This document shows positions 25,804-33,861 of a stretch of 54,861 nucleotides of DNA, piece by piece (within the stretch, counting starts at the first letter, position 1; each line of letters starts with the position of its first letter). The translations under genes and the position numbers were made by a program. The stretch comes from DAMCZI01 sp032095175 (GTDB lineage Bacteria; Bacillota; Clostridia; Clostridiales; Caloramatoraceae), in assembly GCA_032095175.1 (NCBI GenBank), contig DAMCZI010000032.1, positions 1 to 54,861 of the forward strand, written 5' to 3'. Below the pieces are notes generated by a model. The model saw nothing but the letters and a program-made list of their open reading frames with translations. It was not told where the DNA came from and ran no database searches.

Positions 25804-26682
25804 TTATTCTATATTCTGAACTTGTTCTCTTATCTTTTCAAGTTCACTTTTTATATCTACAACCAAATTGGTTATAAACAAATCACTTGATTTTGAACCT
25901 ATTGTGTTGGTTTCCCTATTCATCTCCTGGATGAGGAAATCAAGCTTTCTGCCCACAGGTTCTTCTAATGATAAAGTTTTCTTCATCTGAACTAAATGAC
26001 TTTTTAATCTAACAATTTCTTCTGTTATATTAACCTTATCGGAAAAGAACGCTACTTCATTTAATAGCTTGGATTCATCGATTTCTATTTCCTTTAAGTA
26101 TTCAGATACTCTCTGCCTTATTTTTTCCCTGTATTCATCTACTACAACAGGGCATTTATTCTCGATTTCCAATACCTTTTCCTGTATAAAATCGCACCTT
26201 TCAGAAATATCCTTGCTTAATTTTAAACCCTCACTGCTTCTCATGTCAACAAACATGTTAAGTGATTCATCAATCGCCTTAATTATGGCATTCCAGATCT
26301 CTTCCTTATCTTCTTCCTTTTTTTCAATCTTTAATACATCTGGTATATCAACAAGCATAGAAAGTGTAATATCATCCTTTAATTGAAATTTATCTTTAAG
26401 TGTACAAAGAGAATTGTAATAGGCTCTAGCAACATTCTCATCGAGATTTATTTCAATATCGTCCTCGCTGAATTTATCCTGGCTTATGTAAATATCTACC
26501 TTTCCCCTTGATATTCTTGTTGACACATACTTCCTTATTCTGTCCTCAAGGGAACTTATTTGTCTTGGAAGTCTGATATAAACATCGAGATATCTGTTAT
26601 TAACTGACTTTATCTCTACAGTAAAGCTTCTACCGTTTTCCTGGATACTTCCTCTTCCGTATCCTGTCATACTTTTTATCAT
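25804..26682 (-). CDS. yicC: YicC/YloC family endoribonuclease
   Basis: A 292-residue member of the YicC family, shown in other bacteria to be an RNA endonuclease and adaptor for sRNA decay. The signature MIKSMTGYGRG starts the protein, and the conserved C-terminal DFLIQEMNREtnTiGSK segment (near residues 250-266) is present. The second of two adjacent ATG codons fits the AGGTGA site better. It is the first gene of yicC-remA-gmk-rpoZ-coaBC. Confidence 0.94.
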   Translation of the reverse strand: MIKSMTGYGRGSIQENGRSFTVEIKSVNNRYLDVYIRLPRQISSLEDRIRKYVSTRISRGKVDIYISQDKFSEDDIEINLDENVARAYYNSLCTLKDKFQLKDDITLSMLVDIPDVLKIEKKEEDKEEIWNAIIKAIDESLNMFVDMRSSEGLKLSKDISERCDFIQEKVLEIENKCPVVVDEYREKIRQRVSEYLKEIEIDESKLLNEVAFFSDKVNITEEIVRLKSHLVQMKKTLSLEEPVGRKLDFLIQEMNRETNTIGSKSSDLFITNLVVDIKSELEKIREQVQNIE

Positions 26683-26825
26683 CATTTCACCTTCCAGTAT
26701 TGATTATTTACTATTATACCCGTTCAAGCATTGAATTTCTTCTCATTTCTCATTATACCTAATTAATACACTATTTATCAAGTTTTATTAAAAAAAAGTC
26801 ATGTTACTCTGAATTATTACAAAAC

Positions 26826-26892
26826 AAAAGGCAAGTAGTAAGTTGGACAACCATAGCATACCATGCTTATCCAAACTGCCGCTCGCCTTTCT
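26826..26892 (-). terminator. Long hairpin terminator of the aminotransferase gene
   Basis: On the minus strand AAAGGCGAG pairs with CTTGCCTTTT, enclosing a second stem TTGGA-AA-CAT with G-U pairs around 26843-26874. It is followed by TTTTGTTTTG, so the RNA should terminate just beyond the gene at 26907-28067. Confidence 0.7.
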
Positions 26893-26906
26893 CAGTACTT
26901 TTCATA

Positions 26907-28067
26907 CTAAAAATTCAAATTTGAAAGTCTATTCATTGCTTCCTTTATTCTTTCGTCTTCAATTGTTAGTGATATTCTACAATATCCCTCTCCAAATGTT
27001 CCATATGCATTACCAGGGGTTATTATTACTCCTGTATTTTCAAGAACATATTGGCAAAACTCTTCAGATTTATACTTTCCAGGAACCTTAAACCATACAT
27101 AAAATGTCCCACAAGAATCATAAACATTAAGCCCTATTCCTTTAAGGGAATTAACTACAATCTCTCTTCTTTTATTATAAATATTATTAATATATTCTAC
27201 AAAGTCATTTCCCTTTTCAATCGCTTCTGCACCTGCCTGTTGGATAGGAATAAATTGTCCCGAATCCGAATTAGTCTTTATAATCATTAATTTTTTTAGT
27301 ATTTCACTGTTTCCTACTGCATATCCTATTCTCCATCCTGTCATACTGTAGGATTTTGATAGTGTTCCAAATTCAACACATACTCTTTTGGCCTCCTCGG
27401 CTTGAAGAAGGCTAGAAGGACTGCAATTATCCTTTAATATATCTATATACGCTCCATCATTAACTACCGAAATATCATTTTTAATTCCAAATTCAACAAG
27501 GTTTCTATAAAAATTTATATTAGCAGCTGCTCCTGTAGGATTGTTTGGATAGTTAACCAATATTATTTTTGCTTTCCTTGCAACATCAGGATATATGTTT
27601 TCAATTTTAGGTAGATAATTATTTCTCTCAGAGAGTATCATTTTATATATATTACAGCCTGCTATTCTTGCTGCAGCATCGTAAACAGGATATGATGGGT
27701 CCGGCAGTATAACATAGTCACCTTCGTCTGTAAGGGCTAGAAACAGGTTTGCGATACCTTCCTTAGATCCTATTAAAGCAACCACTTCTTTTTCATAATC
27801 AAGTTCAACATTAAATCTTTTTTTATAATATGACGCAACTGCCCTTCTAAACTCATCGATTCCGCTATAAGGTGGATAATTATGAAAACCTAATTCCCTA
27901 ATACTTTTTTCTAATGCCTTTACAATAAAATCAGGAGTTTTTATATCTGGATCTCCTATTCCTAGATCAATTATATCTATTCCAGAAGAAATAAGCCTTT
28001 TTTTTAATTCATCAACCCTAGAAAAAATATATACAGGAATCTTTGATAATCTATTTGCCAGTTTCAA
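26907..28067 (-). CDS. Aminotransferase class I/II, probable LL-diaminopimelate aminotransferase
   Basis: A PLP enzyme of fold type I, 386 residues. The N-terminus LGIGDPDIKTP (about 36-46) and YPPYSGIDEFRRAV (near 79-92) match DapL-type enzymes. NYPNNPTGA (near 171-179) holds the PLP-stabilising Asn, and SKSYSMTGWRIGY (near 234) contains the Schiff-base lysine. DapL converts tetrahydrodipicolinate directly to LL-diaminopimelate, and dapF, the next enzyme, is 3 kb away. Another aspartate-type aminotransferase cannot be excluded. Confidence 0.8.
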   Translation of the reverse strand: MKLANRLSKIPVYIFSRVDELKKRLISSGIDIIDLGIGDPDIKTPDFIVKALEKSIRELGFHNYPPYSGIDEFRRAVASYYKKRFNVELDYEKEVVALIGSKEGIANLFLALTDEGDYVILPDPSYPVYDAAARIAGCNIYKMILSERNNYLPKIENIYPDVARKAKIILVNYPNNPTGAAANINFYRNLVEFGIKNDISVVNDGAYIDILKDNCSPSSLLQAEEAKRVCVEFGTLSKSYSMTGWRIGYAVGNSEILKKLMIIKTNSDSGQFIPIQQAGAEAIEKGNDFVEYINNIYNKRREIVVNSLKGIGLNVYDSCGTFYVWFKVPGKYKSEEFCQYVLENTGVIITPGNAYGTFGEGYCRISLTIEDERIKEAMNRLSNLNF

Positions 28068-28126
28068 AAAACAACCCTCCAGAATATTTCTTTAATTATA
28101 ATATTCCAAAGGGTACTATCTGGTTA

Positions 28127-29008
28127 CTATTTATATGATTCAAATACTTGATTAACCCATTTTAACTGTGGTTCAACCACATCATATTTAACATTGCCCT
28201 TTTCAGCCTTTTTAAGCTTTATCGTTACATTATTATCCTTTCCGTCCTTGTTTACAGGTGTTCTCAATAAAACCATTGAAGGATATTCTTCCTTGTATGT
28301 TAATATCGTTATCTCTCCATACTCCTTCTTAATCGGATAGTTTACAACGCTTGTATCATCATAAGGTATTTCTAACTGGCATACTCCCTTTTGATTGGTC
28401 TTTGCTGAAAGCTGTGCTTCTGGTATAACTATCTTTGCATCCTGCAAAGGCTTTCCAGACCCATCCTTCAATGTAACTGAGTATTTCACCATATTATCAG
28501 ATTTAATTCCTCCGCCTTCAAACTTTTCATAGGCCTTTAAAATATTCTCTACATTTTCTACATCCGGTGAATTAACCTTTACTGTATTCTTGCTCCCCTT
28601 CTTAAGCTCTATTTTTACAAGGTATATAGAACTTCCAGGATACACACTGTAATCCAATTCAATATGTTTTCCATAGCCATCCTTTAATGCAACAACATTT
28701 ACGAATCCGCTTCCCATTCTTCCCGAAACCTCATCACTATATCTGCCAAAATAGTCCTTATTTAAATTCACCTGTATCTCAGGTGTCTTTCCCATTTCAT
28801 CAGTAGTATATGAATCCTCCGAACCTAATAGATACACCTTAGCCTCTTTAATGGGAGCCTTGCTTTCACTGTCACAAACCACAACCATTATCTTATGACT
28901 TCCCATCTGATCAACATCTTCTCCCATATTTCCTGTTTTCTTTGAACACCCCGTAAAACCTATCCCCATTACTACAACCATTAGTAATGCCAACAATTTA
29001 TATCTCAA
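28127..29008 (-). CDS. Lipoprotein with two carboxypeptidase-regulatory-like repeats
   Basis: A 293-residue protein with a lipoprotein signal (LLALLMVVVMGIGFTGC, Cys21 lipidated), so it should be anchored on the outer face of the membrane. Two beta-sandwich segments, about 40-130 and 175-260, share a pattern: a strand, P[IL]x[ED]AK[VI], then a glycine or glutamine turn. This suggests a duplicated CarboxypepD_reg or Ig-like fold. No catalytic motif is seen. It lies beside the transposable region, alone and with a long upstream gap. Function unknown. Confidence 0.75.
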   Translation of the reverse strand: MRYKLLALLMVVVMGIGFTGCSKKTGNMGEDVDQMGSHKIMVVVCDSESKAPIKEAKVYLLGSEDSYTTDEMGKTPEIQVNLNKDYFGRYSDEVSGRMGSGFVNVVALKDGYGKHIELDYSVYPGSSIYLVKIELKKGSKNTVKVNSPDVENVENILKAYEKFEGGGIKSDNMVKYSVTLKDGSGKPLQDAKIVIPEAQLSAKTNQKGVCQLEIPYDDTSVVNYPIKKEYGEITILTYKEEYPSMVLLRTPVNKDGKDNNVTIKLKKAEKGNVKYDVVEPQLKWVNQVFESYK

Positions 29009-29105
29009 ACTACTCCCTCCCGGTAAAATTTCACCTAATAAATATGTATTTTGTCCAAACTAAAAATATTACGAAAATACTATAATATTTATCAATTGAA
29101 TACTT

Positions 29106-29159
29106 TAGGGATAATACATCTTAACTTAATAGTTAATTTGTATCTTGAAAGACCGTTCC
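29106..29159 (-). repeat. Shared right-end block, copy D (beside RAYT)
   Basis: Read on the minus strand it begins GGAACGGTCTTTCAAGATAC and ends TATTATCCCTA. It aligns gaplessly with copy A (74-127). It follows the RAYT gene at its 3' side, next to the GCCAGTTCTCAA motif at 29167-29178. The rest of the gap 29009-29540 holds no gene that I can see; an AAGGAGCTTTTGC motif is at 29388. Confidence 0.7.
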
Positions 29160-30604
29160 GTATAGTGCCAGTTCTCAACTATTTTTAATCTCAAAAATTA
29201 TTCTTTTTCAACCCTAGTACCAGTTCTTAATTAACTCCTTCGCAAAATTTGTCATTTTTCACCATCAAATCATTCGATATTTTCCATTTCATGTTATATT
29301 AATTTTTTCACTAAGCTCCTATAACCAAAAATAAAATAAAAAAAATAAGGCTTGTCCACCTTTACACCTTAAATAACAAACTCCCCTTCAAGGAGCTTTT
29401 GCCCAAAATTCTAAATCTTTTTTTAAAAAATTGCCTATACAGTTTTACATCCACTATCCTTAAAGCCCATGCAAAATACTTTCCATTAAGTATTAACTTA
29501 GCTATTTTTATTACATAAGCTCTATTAGGACTACTAAAGTTTAACTTGATGTCGAGGCTTTTTTCAAAAAGTCATCCATTATATTTTTATACCGTTCATC
29601 TTTCTTAATAAGGTTATACCCAATTTCCTCTAGCTGAGATATCCTCGATAGGGTAAGTCCCCCTATAACCCCGCATATCTGCTTAAAGGTAAAATTACAG
29701 TAATACCTTATCAAGAATACACATAGTGCTCTGCTTTTAGTTGCTTCCTTTTTATTCTTCCAGTGAAGCAGCGCCTTACTAATGCCTGTGTACTTTGCGA
29801 TAAACTCAATTATATCTTCAGGCTTAAACTTTCTAACTAGCACCTTTCTTTCGCTTCTATACTGGCTCTTTTCATCCTTGAACTCAACGGTATCCAACTT
29901 CTTCTTGTCATTGCAGATCCTAACAAAGGCGTAGTACTCCTCCCTTGCCTTCTTTACATTTTCATTGAAAAGCCCCATAACAAATTCTTGGTCTACAATT
30001 TCAAAAGGGTCATCATTCAACCCAAGATATAGTCCTAGGGTTGAATACTTGAACTTCTCTGGGCAGTCTCTGTACCTCTTCATGCTGATGGGGTTGTTAT
30101 GGATGTAGGCAGAAAGGGCAAATAGGTAGCTGTCAGTATCTACTACCTTACTCTTAAATCTATCTTGGAAAACATGACCATGACGATGATACTTGGTGTT
30201 GAAGTACAGGGTATAGCACAAATTGATGCGTTGCATGAACTTTGAGATATCAGCACCATGGGCATCTATTATGAGGTGGGCATGGGTTGTCATTAGGCAA
30301 TAGGCATATACCTTGAAACCAACCTTTTCTTGATATTTTTTGATGAATGAGAGGAATTTGTCCTTGTCTTTATCGTTTCTGAAAAGGGGAATACCACTGT
30401 TGCTTCTATCCATTACGTGATAGATATAATTCAATTCTTCGTTTTTGACACGTTTTGCTCGAGGCATAATATCAACTCCTTTGTTTTGGCTTCCTTGGAT
30501 ATTATGCCCATAGTTTTTGGTAAGTATTCCTTTTAAAAACTCAATTTAGCAAGAATGCTACACTATGTGGAATTATTTTCCATATAGAAGAATTGAGAAC
30601 TGGC
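29141..30604 (-). mobile_element. RAYT-carrying element with short inverted ends
   Basis: The RAYT gene lies between GCCAGTTCTCAA (29167-29178) and its exact complement TTGAGAACTGGC (30593-30604). A degenerate direct copy, ACCAGTTCTTAA, lies at about 29218. Copy D of the shared block adjoins the 3' end. The exact cleavage sites are unknown, so the limits are approximate. Confidence 0.55.
29541..30467 (-). CDS. REP-associated tyrosine transposase (RAYT, Y1/IS200-like)
   Basis: A 308-residue single-strand DNA transposase-like protein. The N-terminal Y1 domain has the HUH motif as THAHLIIDA (about residues 66-74), the conserved GHVFQDRFKSK (near 97-107), and the presumed catalytic tyrosine in SAYIHNNP (near 119-126). 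The C-terminal part (about 215-300) resembles a DnaA-type helix-turn-helix, as in many clostridial RAYTs. AAAGGAGTTGAT precedes the ATG. RAYTs are domesticated relatives of IS200/IS605 TnpA that handle palindromic repeats. A 306-bp palindrome lies 75 bp beyond its end repeat. Confidence 0.9.
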   Translation of the reverse strand: MPRAKRVKNEELNYIYHVMDRSNSGIPLFRNDKDKDKFLSFIKKYQEKVGFKVYAYCLMTTHAHLIIDAHGADISKFMQRINLCYTLYFNTKYHRHGHVFQDRFKSKVVDTDSYLFALSAYIHNNPISMKRYRDCPEKFKYSTLGLYLGLNDDPFEIVDQEFVMGLFNENVKKAREEYYAFVRICNDKKKLDTVEFKDEKSQYRSERKVLVRKFKPEDIIEFIAKYTGISKALLHWKNKKEATKSRALCVFLIRYYCNFTFKQICGVIGGLTLSRISQLEEIGYNLIKKDERYKNIMDDFLKKASTSS

Positions 30605-30678
30605 CTTATGTCTTATTTTTAATTGTATAAGGTGTGGCTACTTATTTATGAAGAATTTTTCAATGGGGAATGAAACCA

Positions 30679-30984
30679 GTGAAGGTCAAGAAATATTGCT
30701 GTAAGAGACATTGGCGCGAGCAAATAGAAGTTGTTGATGTCAAAATGGCGAGAGCCTTAGAACTTTTGAGTGTTTGAGTAGAGGCTGCGATAAAATTCTT
30801 ACGTTTTGTTCATTCAAACAGCCCTGCTTAATAGCTTTGACCCTAGGCTGTTTGAATGAACGAAATGTTAGAATTTTGCAGCATATACGAGTTCTCAAAA
30901 GTTCTTAGGCTGTCGCCATTTTGACATCTTACAACTTCTTTGCGAGCGGAGTAGTCGACGGAAGCAATATTTCTTGACCTTCAC
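30679..30984. repeat. 306-bp near-perfect palindrome
   Basis: Arms of about 143 bp (30679-30821 and 30848-30984) are complementary over most of their length around a 26-nt centre. The ends GTGAAGGTCAAG/CTTGACCTTCAC are perfect, as is the inner TTCATTCAAACAG/CTGTTTGAATGAA. Small mismatched islands occur, for example around 30701-30727. No reading frame is conserved. The right arm runs directly into the shared block (copy B). The window ends 17 nt into a second copy. The remaining gap 30468-31052 holds no gene. Confidence 0.9.
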
Positions 30985-31030
30985 GGTCTATTACAGATAA
31001 ACCTAGTTAGGATGCTACGCATCTTCTCTA
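30984..31030 (+). repeat. Shared right-end block, copy B
   Basis: Begins CGGTCTATTACAGATAAACC and continues to GGATGCTACGCAT. It is nearly identical to copy C (54799-54845, minus strand) up to that point. The terminal AATCCCTA of the other copies is replaced by CTTCTCTA. It directly abuts the palindrome arm. Confidence 0.8.
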
Positions 31031-31052
31031 TATTAAGGCTTATAAAAACAGT

Positions 31053-31883
31053 TTAGAGATTAAGGAGTATTTTTCCTTCGCAGATGAATTTTGCGGGGCC
31101 TTCCATGAATACTCTGCTGTTTTCCAGGGATATATTGAGGGTGCCTCCCTTTAGGGATACTTTAATGGAGGTATTTGTTATTTTTCTAAGCATACATATA
31201 GCAGCGCTGGCACAGGCTCCTGTACCACAGGCCATGGTATAGCCTGCTCCTCTTTCCCAGGTTCTTACCTCTATTGTATTGTTATCTATAACTTTAACAA
31301 AATTAACGTTGGTTCCCTCTGGGAAAAACGGCATTTTTTCAATTGCCTTGCCATGTTCCACAACTATATAATCATCAATATCACTTACAAATATAGCCGT
31401 ATGAGGAACTCCCATTAAAATAGTAGATGCATCATAGGTAGTTCCTTTAACATCAATATTGTACTTAAGATTGTCCATTTCACCTGAAAATGGGATGGTT
31501 TCCTTATCAAAGATTGGAGAACCCATATCTACTCTAACTGTATCTACTATACCATCCTTAAAACTTAATTTGGCTATCATTATGCCAGCTCCAGTTTCAA
31601 CCTTTATAGTCTCTTTCTTTACAATACCTTTATCATAAACATATTTGCAAAAACATCTTAATCCATTTCCACACATTTCAGCCAGACTTCCATCTGAATT
31701 TATGATTGTCATCTTGATATCTGCAATATTTGATTTCTGAACCAATAGAATGCCATCTGCACCTATTCCAAAATGCCTGTGGCAAACCTCTCTAGCTATG
31801 TCATTTATATTTTCAATTTCTTTATTTAGGCTTTCAAGTACTATAAAATCATTTCCAAGGCCATGCATCTTTGTAAAATTCAT
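31053..31883 (-). CDS. dapF: Diaminopimelate epimerase
   Basis: Converts LL- to meso-diaminopimelate for peptidoglycan and lysine. It has 276 residues. The two catalytic cysteines lie in AEMCGNGLRCF (about 70-80) and GTGACAS (near 222-228); the opening KMHGLGNDFIV is typical. GGGAGG precedes the ATG. It is divergent from rqcH and stands alone, 22 bp from the repeat region at its 3' end. Confidence 0.98.
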   Translation of the reverse strand: MNFTKMHGLGNDFIVLESLNKEIENINDIAREVCHRHFGIGADGILLVQKSNIADIKMTIINSDGSLAEMCGNGLRCFCKYVYDKGIVKKETIKVETGAGIMIAKLSFKDGIVDTVRVDMGSPIFDKETIPFSGEMDNLKYNIDVKGTTYDASTILMGVPHTAIFVSDIDDYIVVEHGKAIEKMPFFPEGTNVNFVKVIDNNTIEVRTWERGAGYTMACGTGACASAAICMLRKITNTSIKVSLKGGTLNISLENSRVFMEGPAKFICEGKILLNL

Positions 31884-31937
31884 AAAAACGTCCCTCCCTA
31901 TACCTTTTAAATAATTGAGTTAAATGATATACTTTAA

Positions 31938-31966
31938 ATCATAAAATATTTAATGTTATTATTCAA
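31938..31966 (-). promoter_or_regulatory. Promoter of dapF
   Basis: On the minus strand TTGAAT (31961-31966), a 17-bp spacer and TATGAT (31938-31943), about 55 bp before the start codon. Confidence 0.6.
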
Positions 31967-32016
31967 TCATATTCAATCTGTTTTTATAATAGCCAATGCA
32001 ACTGGAGGTGATGTAA

Positions 32017-33756
32017 ATGCCATTTGATGGGGCTTTTACAAGCGGTATTATAAAGGAGATATCCTCGTTGGTGGACTGTAGAATTGAAAAAATTCATCAG
32101 CCATCCAAGGATGAAATAATTTTAATATTTAAAAAAGAAAGGAAATCTATAAAACTATTACTATCTGCTAACCCTGCATACCCAAGGGTTCATATTACTG
32201 AGCAAAGTAAAGAAAATCCTCAAATTCCTCCAACCTTCTGTATGATGTTGAGGAAGCATTTAGTTGATGGAAAATTAGTTTCTGTAAACCAGATAAATTT
32301 TGATAGAATAGTAGAACTTCAAATTGAGAGTAAGGATGAACTTGGCTATCCTGTTATTTATCATTTAGTTACAGAAATAATGGGTAAACACAGCAACATA
32401 CTGCTTTTAAATGACAACAGAAAAATAGTGGATTGTATAAAGCACATAGGCAGCAATATGAATAGATACAGGGAGATACTCCCAGGTTCTGATTATATTT
32501 TACCACCAACTAAAGATAAAATTAATCCACTTGAAGCTGAAAAAGAAGTACTTGTAAACATTTTAACAAAAACTTCCGATAAAAGTATCTCAAATATAAT
32601 AACAGAAACCTTTCTCGGAATAAGCAAAACTCTCTCAAAGGAAATCTGTGGAGTATATTCGGATTTAACACCTGGTCAGCTATCTTCACAGGACAGAGAG
32701 TTGCTATTATCCTGCTACTATTATTATATTTCAAAGATAAAGAATAGGGATTACAAGTATGTTATTTTCTATGATTCAAATGGAAGATTTGATTATTATG
32801 TATTTCCAATAGAACAATATAATAATTTAACCATGGAGTACTATGAATCTCCTGGAAAACTTTTGGATGCATATTACAGTCAAAAGGATTTAAAGAATAC
32901 ACTTAAACAGAGAAATGCTGATCTTTTTAAGCTTGTGAACAGTATTGTTGAAAAGAACAGCAAAAAAATGCAGATTGCTCATTCAAGAATTGAAGAATGT
33001 AAAAACCATGAAAATTGGAAGATGTATGGCGACCTTATTATGTCAAACCAATATAGAATAAATTCAGATATGGAATCTGTAGATGTTGAGAACTTCTATA
33101 GTGAGGAAATGGAAACCATAACAATACCTCTCGAAAAAGGTTTGACTCCTGTAGAGAATTCACAAAAATACTATAAAAAATATACAAAAGAAAAGAAAAC
33201 AATTGAAATTTCCAAGCAGCAAATAAAGGAAGCTGAGGATGAACACCGCTATCTTGAATCAATAGTTTTCAACCTTGAAAATGCATCTGATATGGCGACC
33301 ATAGCAGAAATTAAAAATGAGCTTTTTGATTCTGGATATATAAAAAAGAAAAAGCATAATCAAAAACAACAAAAATCTGCACCCTATCGCTATAGATCAA
33401 GTGATGGTTTCGATATTTATGTCGGTAAGAACAATAACCAAAATGATTTTCTTACTACAAAATTTGCAGTTGGAAGCGATATATGGATGCATACAAAAAA
33501 TATACCTGGCTCCCATGTTATAATTAAATCCCAAAACGGTTATGTCTCAGATACCGCTCTCCTTGAGGGAGCTAAATTTGCTGCATATTACAGTAAAGCT
33601 AGAACCTCTGCAAACGTTCCTGTAGATTATACAGAAAAGAAGAATGTAAAAAAACCTTCTGGAGCAAAACCTGGTATGGTTATATACTACACAAACAAAA
33701 CCATATATGTAACTCCTGATGAAGGCTTTATTAAGGATAAGGAAGAAAACAATTAG
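32017..33756 (+). CDS. rqcH: RqcH (NFACT family) ribosome-associated quality control protein
   Basis: Binds stalled 50S-peptidyl-tRNA complexes and directs C-terminal alanine tailing of aborted peptides. Older annotation calls it fibronectin-binding protein. It has 579 residues: NFACT-N (about 1-200, MPFDGAFTSGIIKEI start), a helical coiled-coil middle (about 280-430), and the NFACT-R domain (near 450-560) with VGKNNNQND and GSDIWMHTKNIPGSHVII. AACTGGAGGTGATGTAA precedes the ATG. It is one of few plus-strand genes and ends in a palindromic terminator. Confidence 0.96.
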   Translation: MPFDGAFTSGIIKEISSLVDCRIEKIHQPSKDEIILIFKKERKSIKLLLSANPAYPRVHITEQSKENPQIPPTFCMMLRKHLVDGKLVSVNQINFDRIVELQIESKDELGYPVIYHLVTEIMGKHSNILLLNDNRKIVDCIKHIGSNMNRYREILPGSDYILPPTKDKINPLEAEKEVLVNILTKTSDKSISNIITETFLGISKTLSKEICGVYSDLTPGQLSSQDRELLLSCYYYYISKIKNRDYKYVIFYDSNGRFDYYVFPIEQYNNLTMEYYESPGKLLDAYYSQKDLKNTLKQRNADLFKLVNSIVEKNSKKMQIAHSRIEECKNHENWKMYGDLIMSNQYRINSDMESVDVENFYSEEMETITIPLEKGLTPVENSQKYYKKYTKEKKTIEISKQQIKEAEDEHRYLESIVFNLENASDMATIAEIKNELFDSGYIKKKKHNQKQQKSAPYRYRSSDGFDIYVGKNNNQNDFLTTKFAVGSDIWMHTKNIPGSHVIIKSQNGYVSDTALLEGAKFAAYYSKARTSANVPVDYTEKKNVKKPSGAKPGMVIYYTNKTIYVTPDEGFIKDKEENN

Positions 33757-33770
33757 AGATATAAAAAAAG

Positions 33771-33840
33771 ACAGGCACCTGAATTATTTAAGCAGTAGTA
33801 TTTATATAGATACTTTATCTTAAATAATTCAAGTGCCTGT
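33771..33840. terminator. Palindrome between convergent rqcH and uraA (ACAGGCACTT family, copy 3)
   Basis: Arms ACAGGCACCTGAATTATTTA and its complement (33771-33792 with 33819-33840) match over 22 bp with one mismatch. A-rich and T-rich runs flank both sides, so it can end transcription from both genes. Its outer bases repeat those at 4072 and 9754. Confidence 0.8.
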
Positions 33841-33861
33841 TATCTTTTTAATTTACTTTTT

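Noticed and set aside
30679..30984. Reading the palindrome simply as a transcription terminator
   Set aside because: It has far longer arms than any terminator, no T run, and a second copy with the same flank elsewhere.
31884..32016. Lysine riboswitch ahead of dapF
   Set aside because: The gap is only 133 bp, shows a plain promoter and has no lysine-box features.
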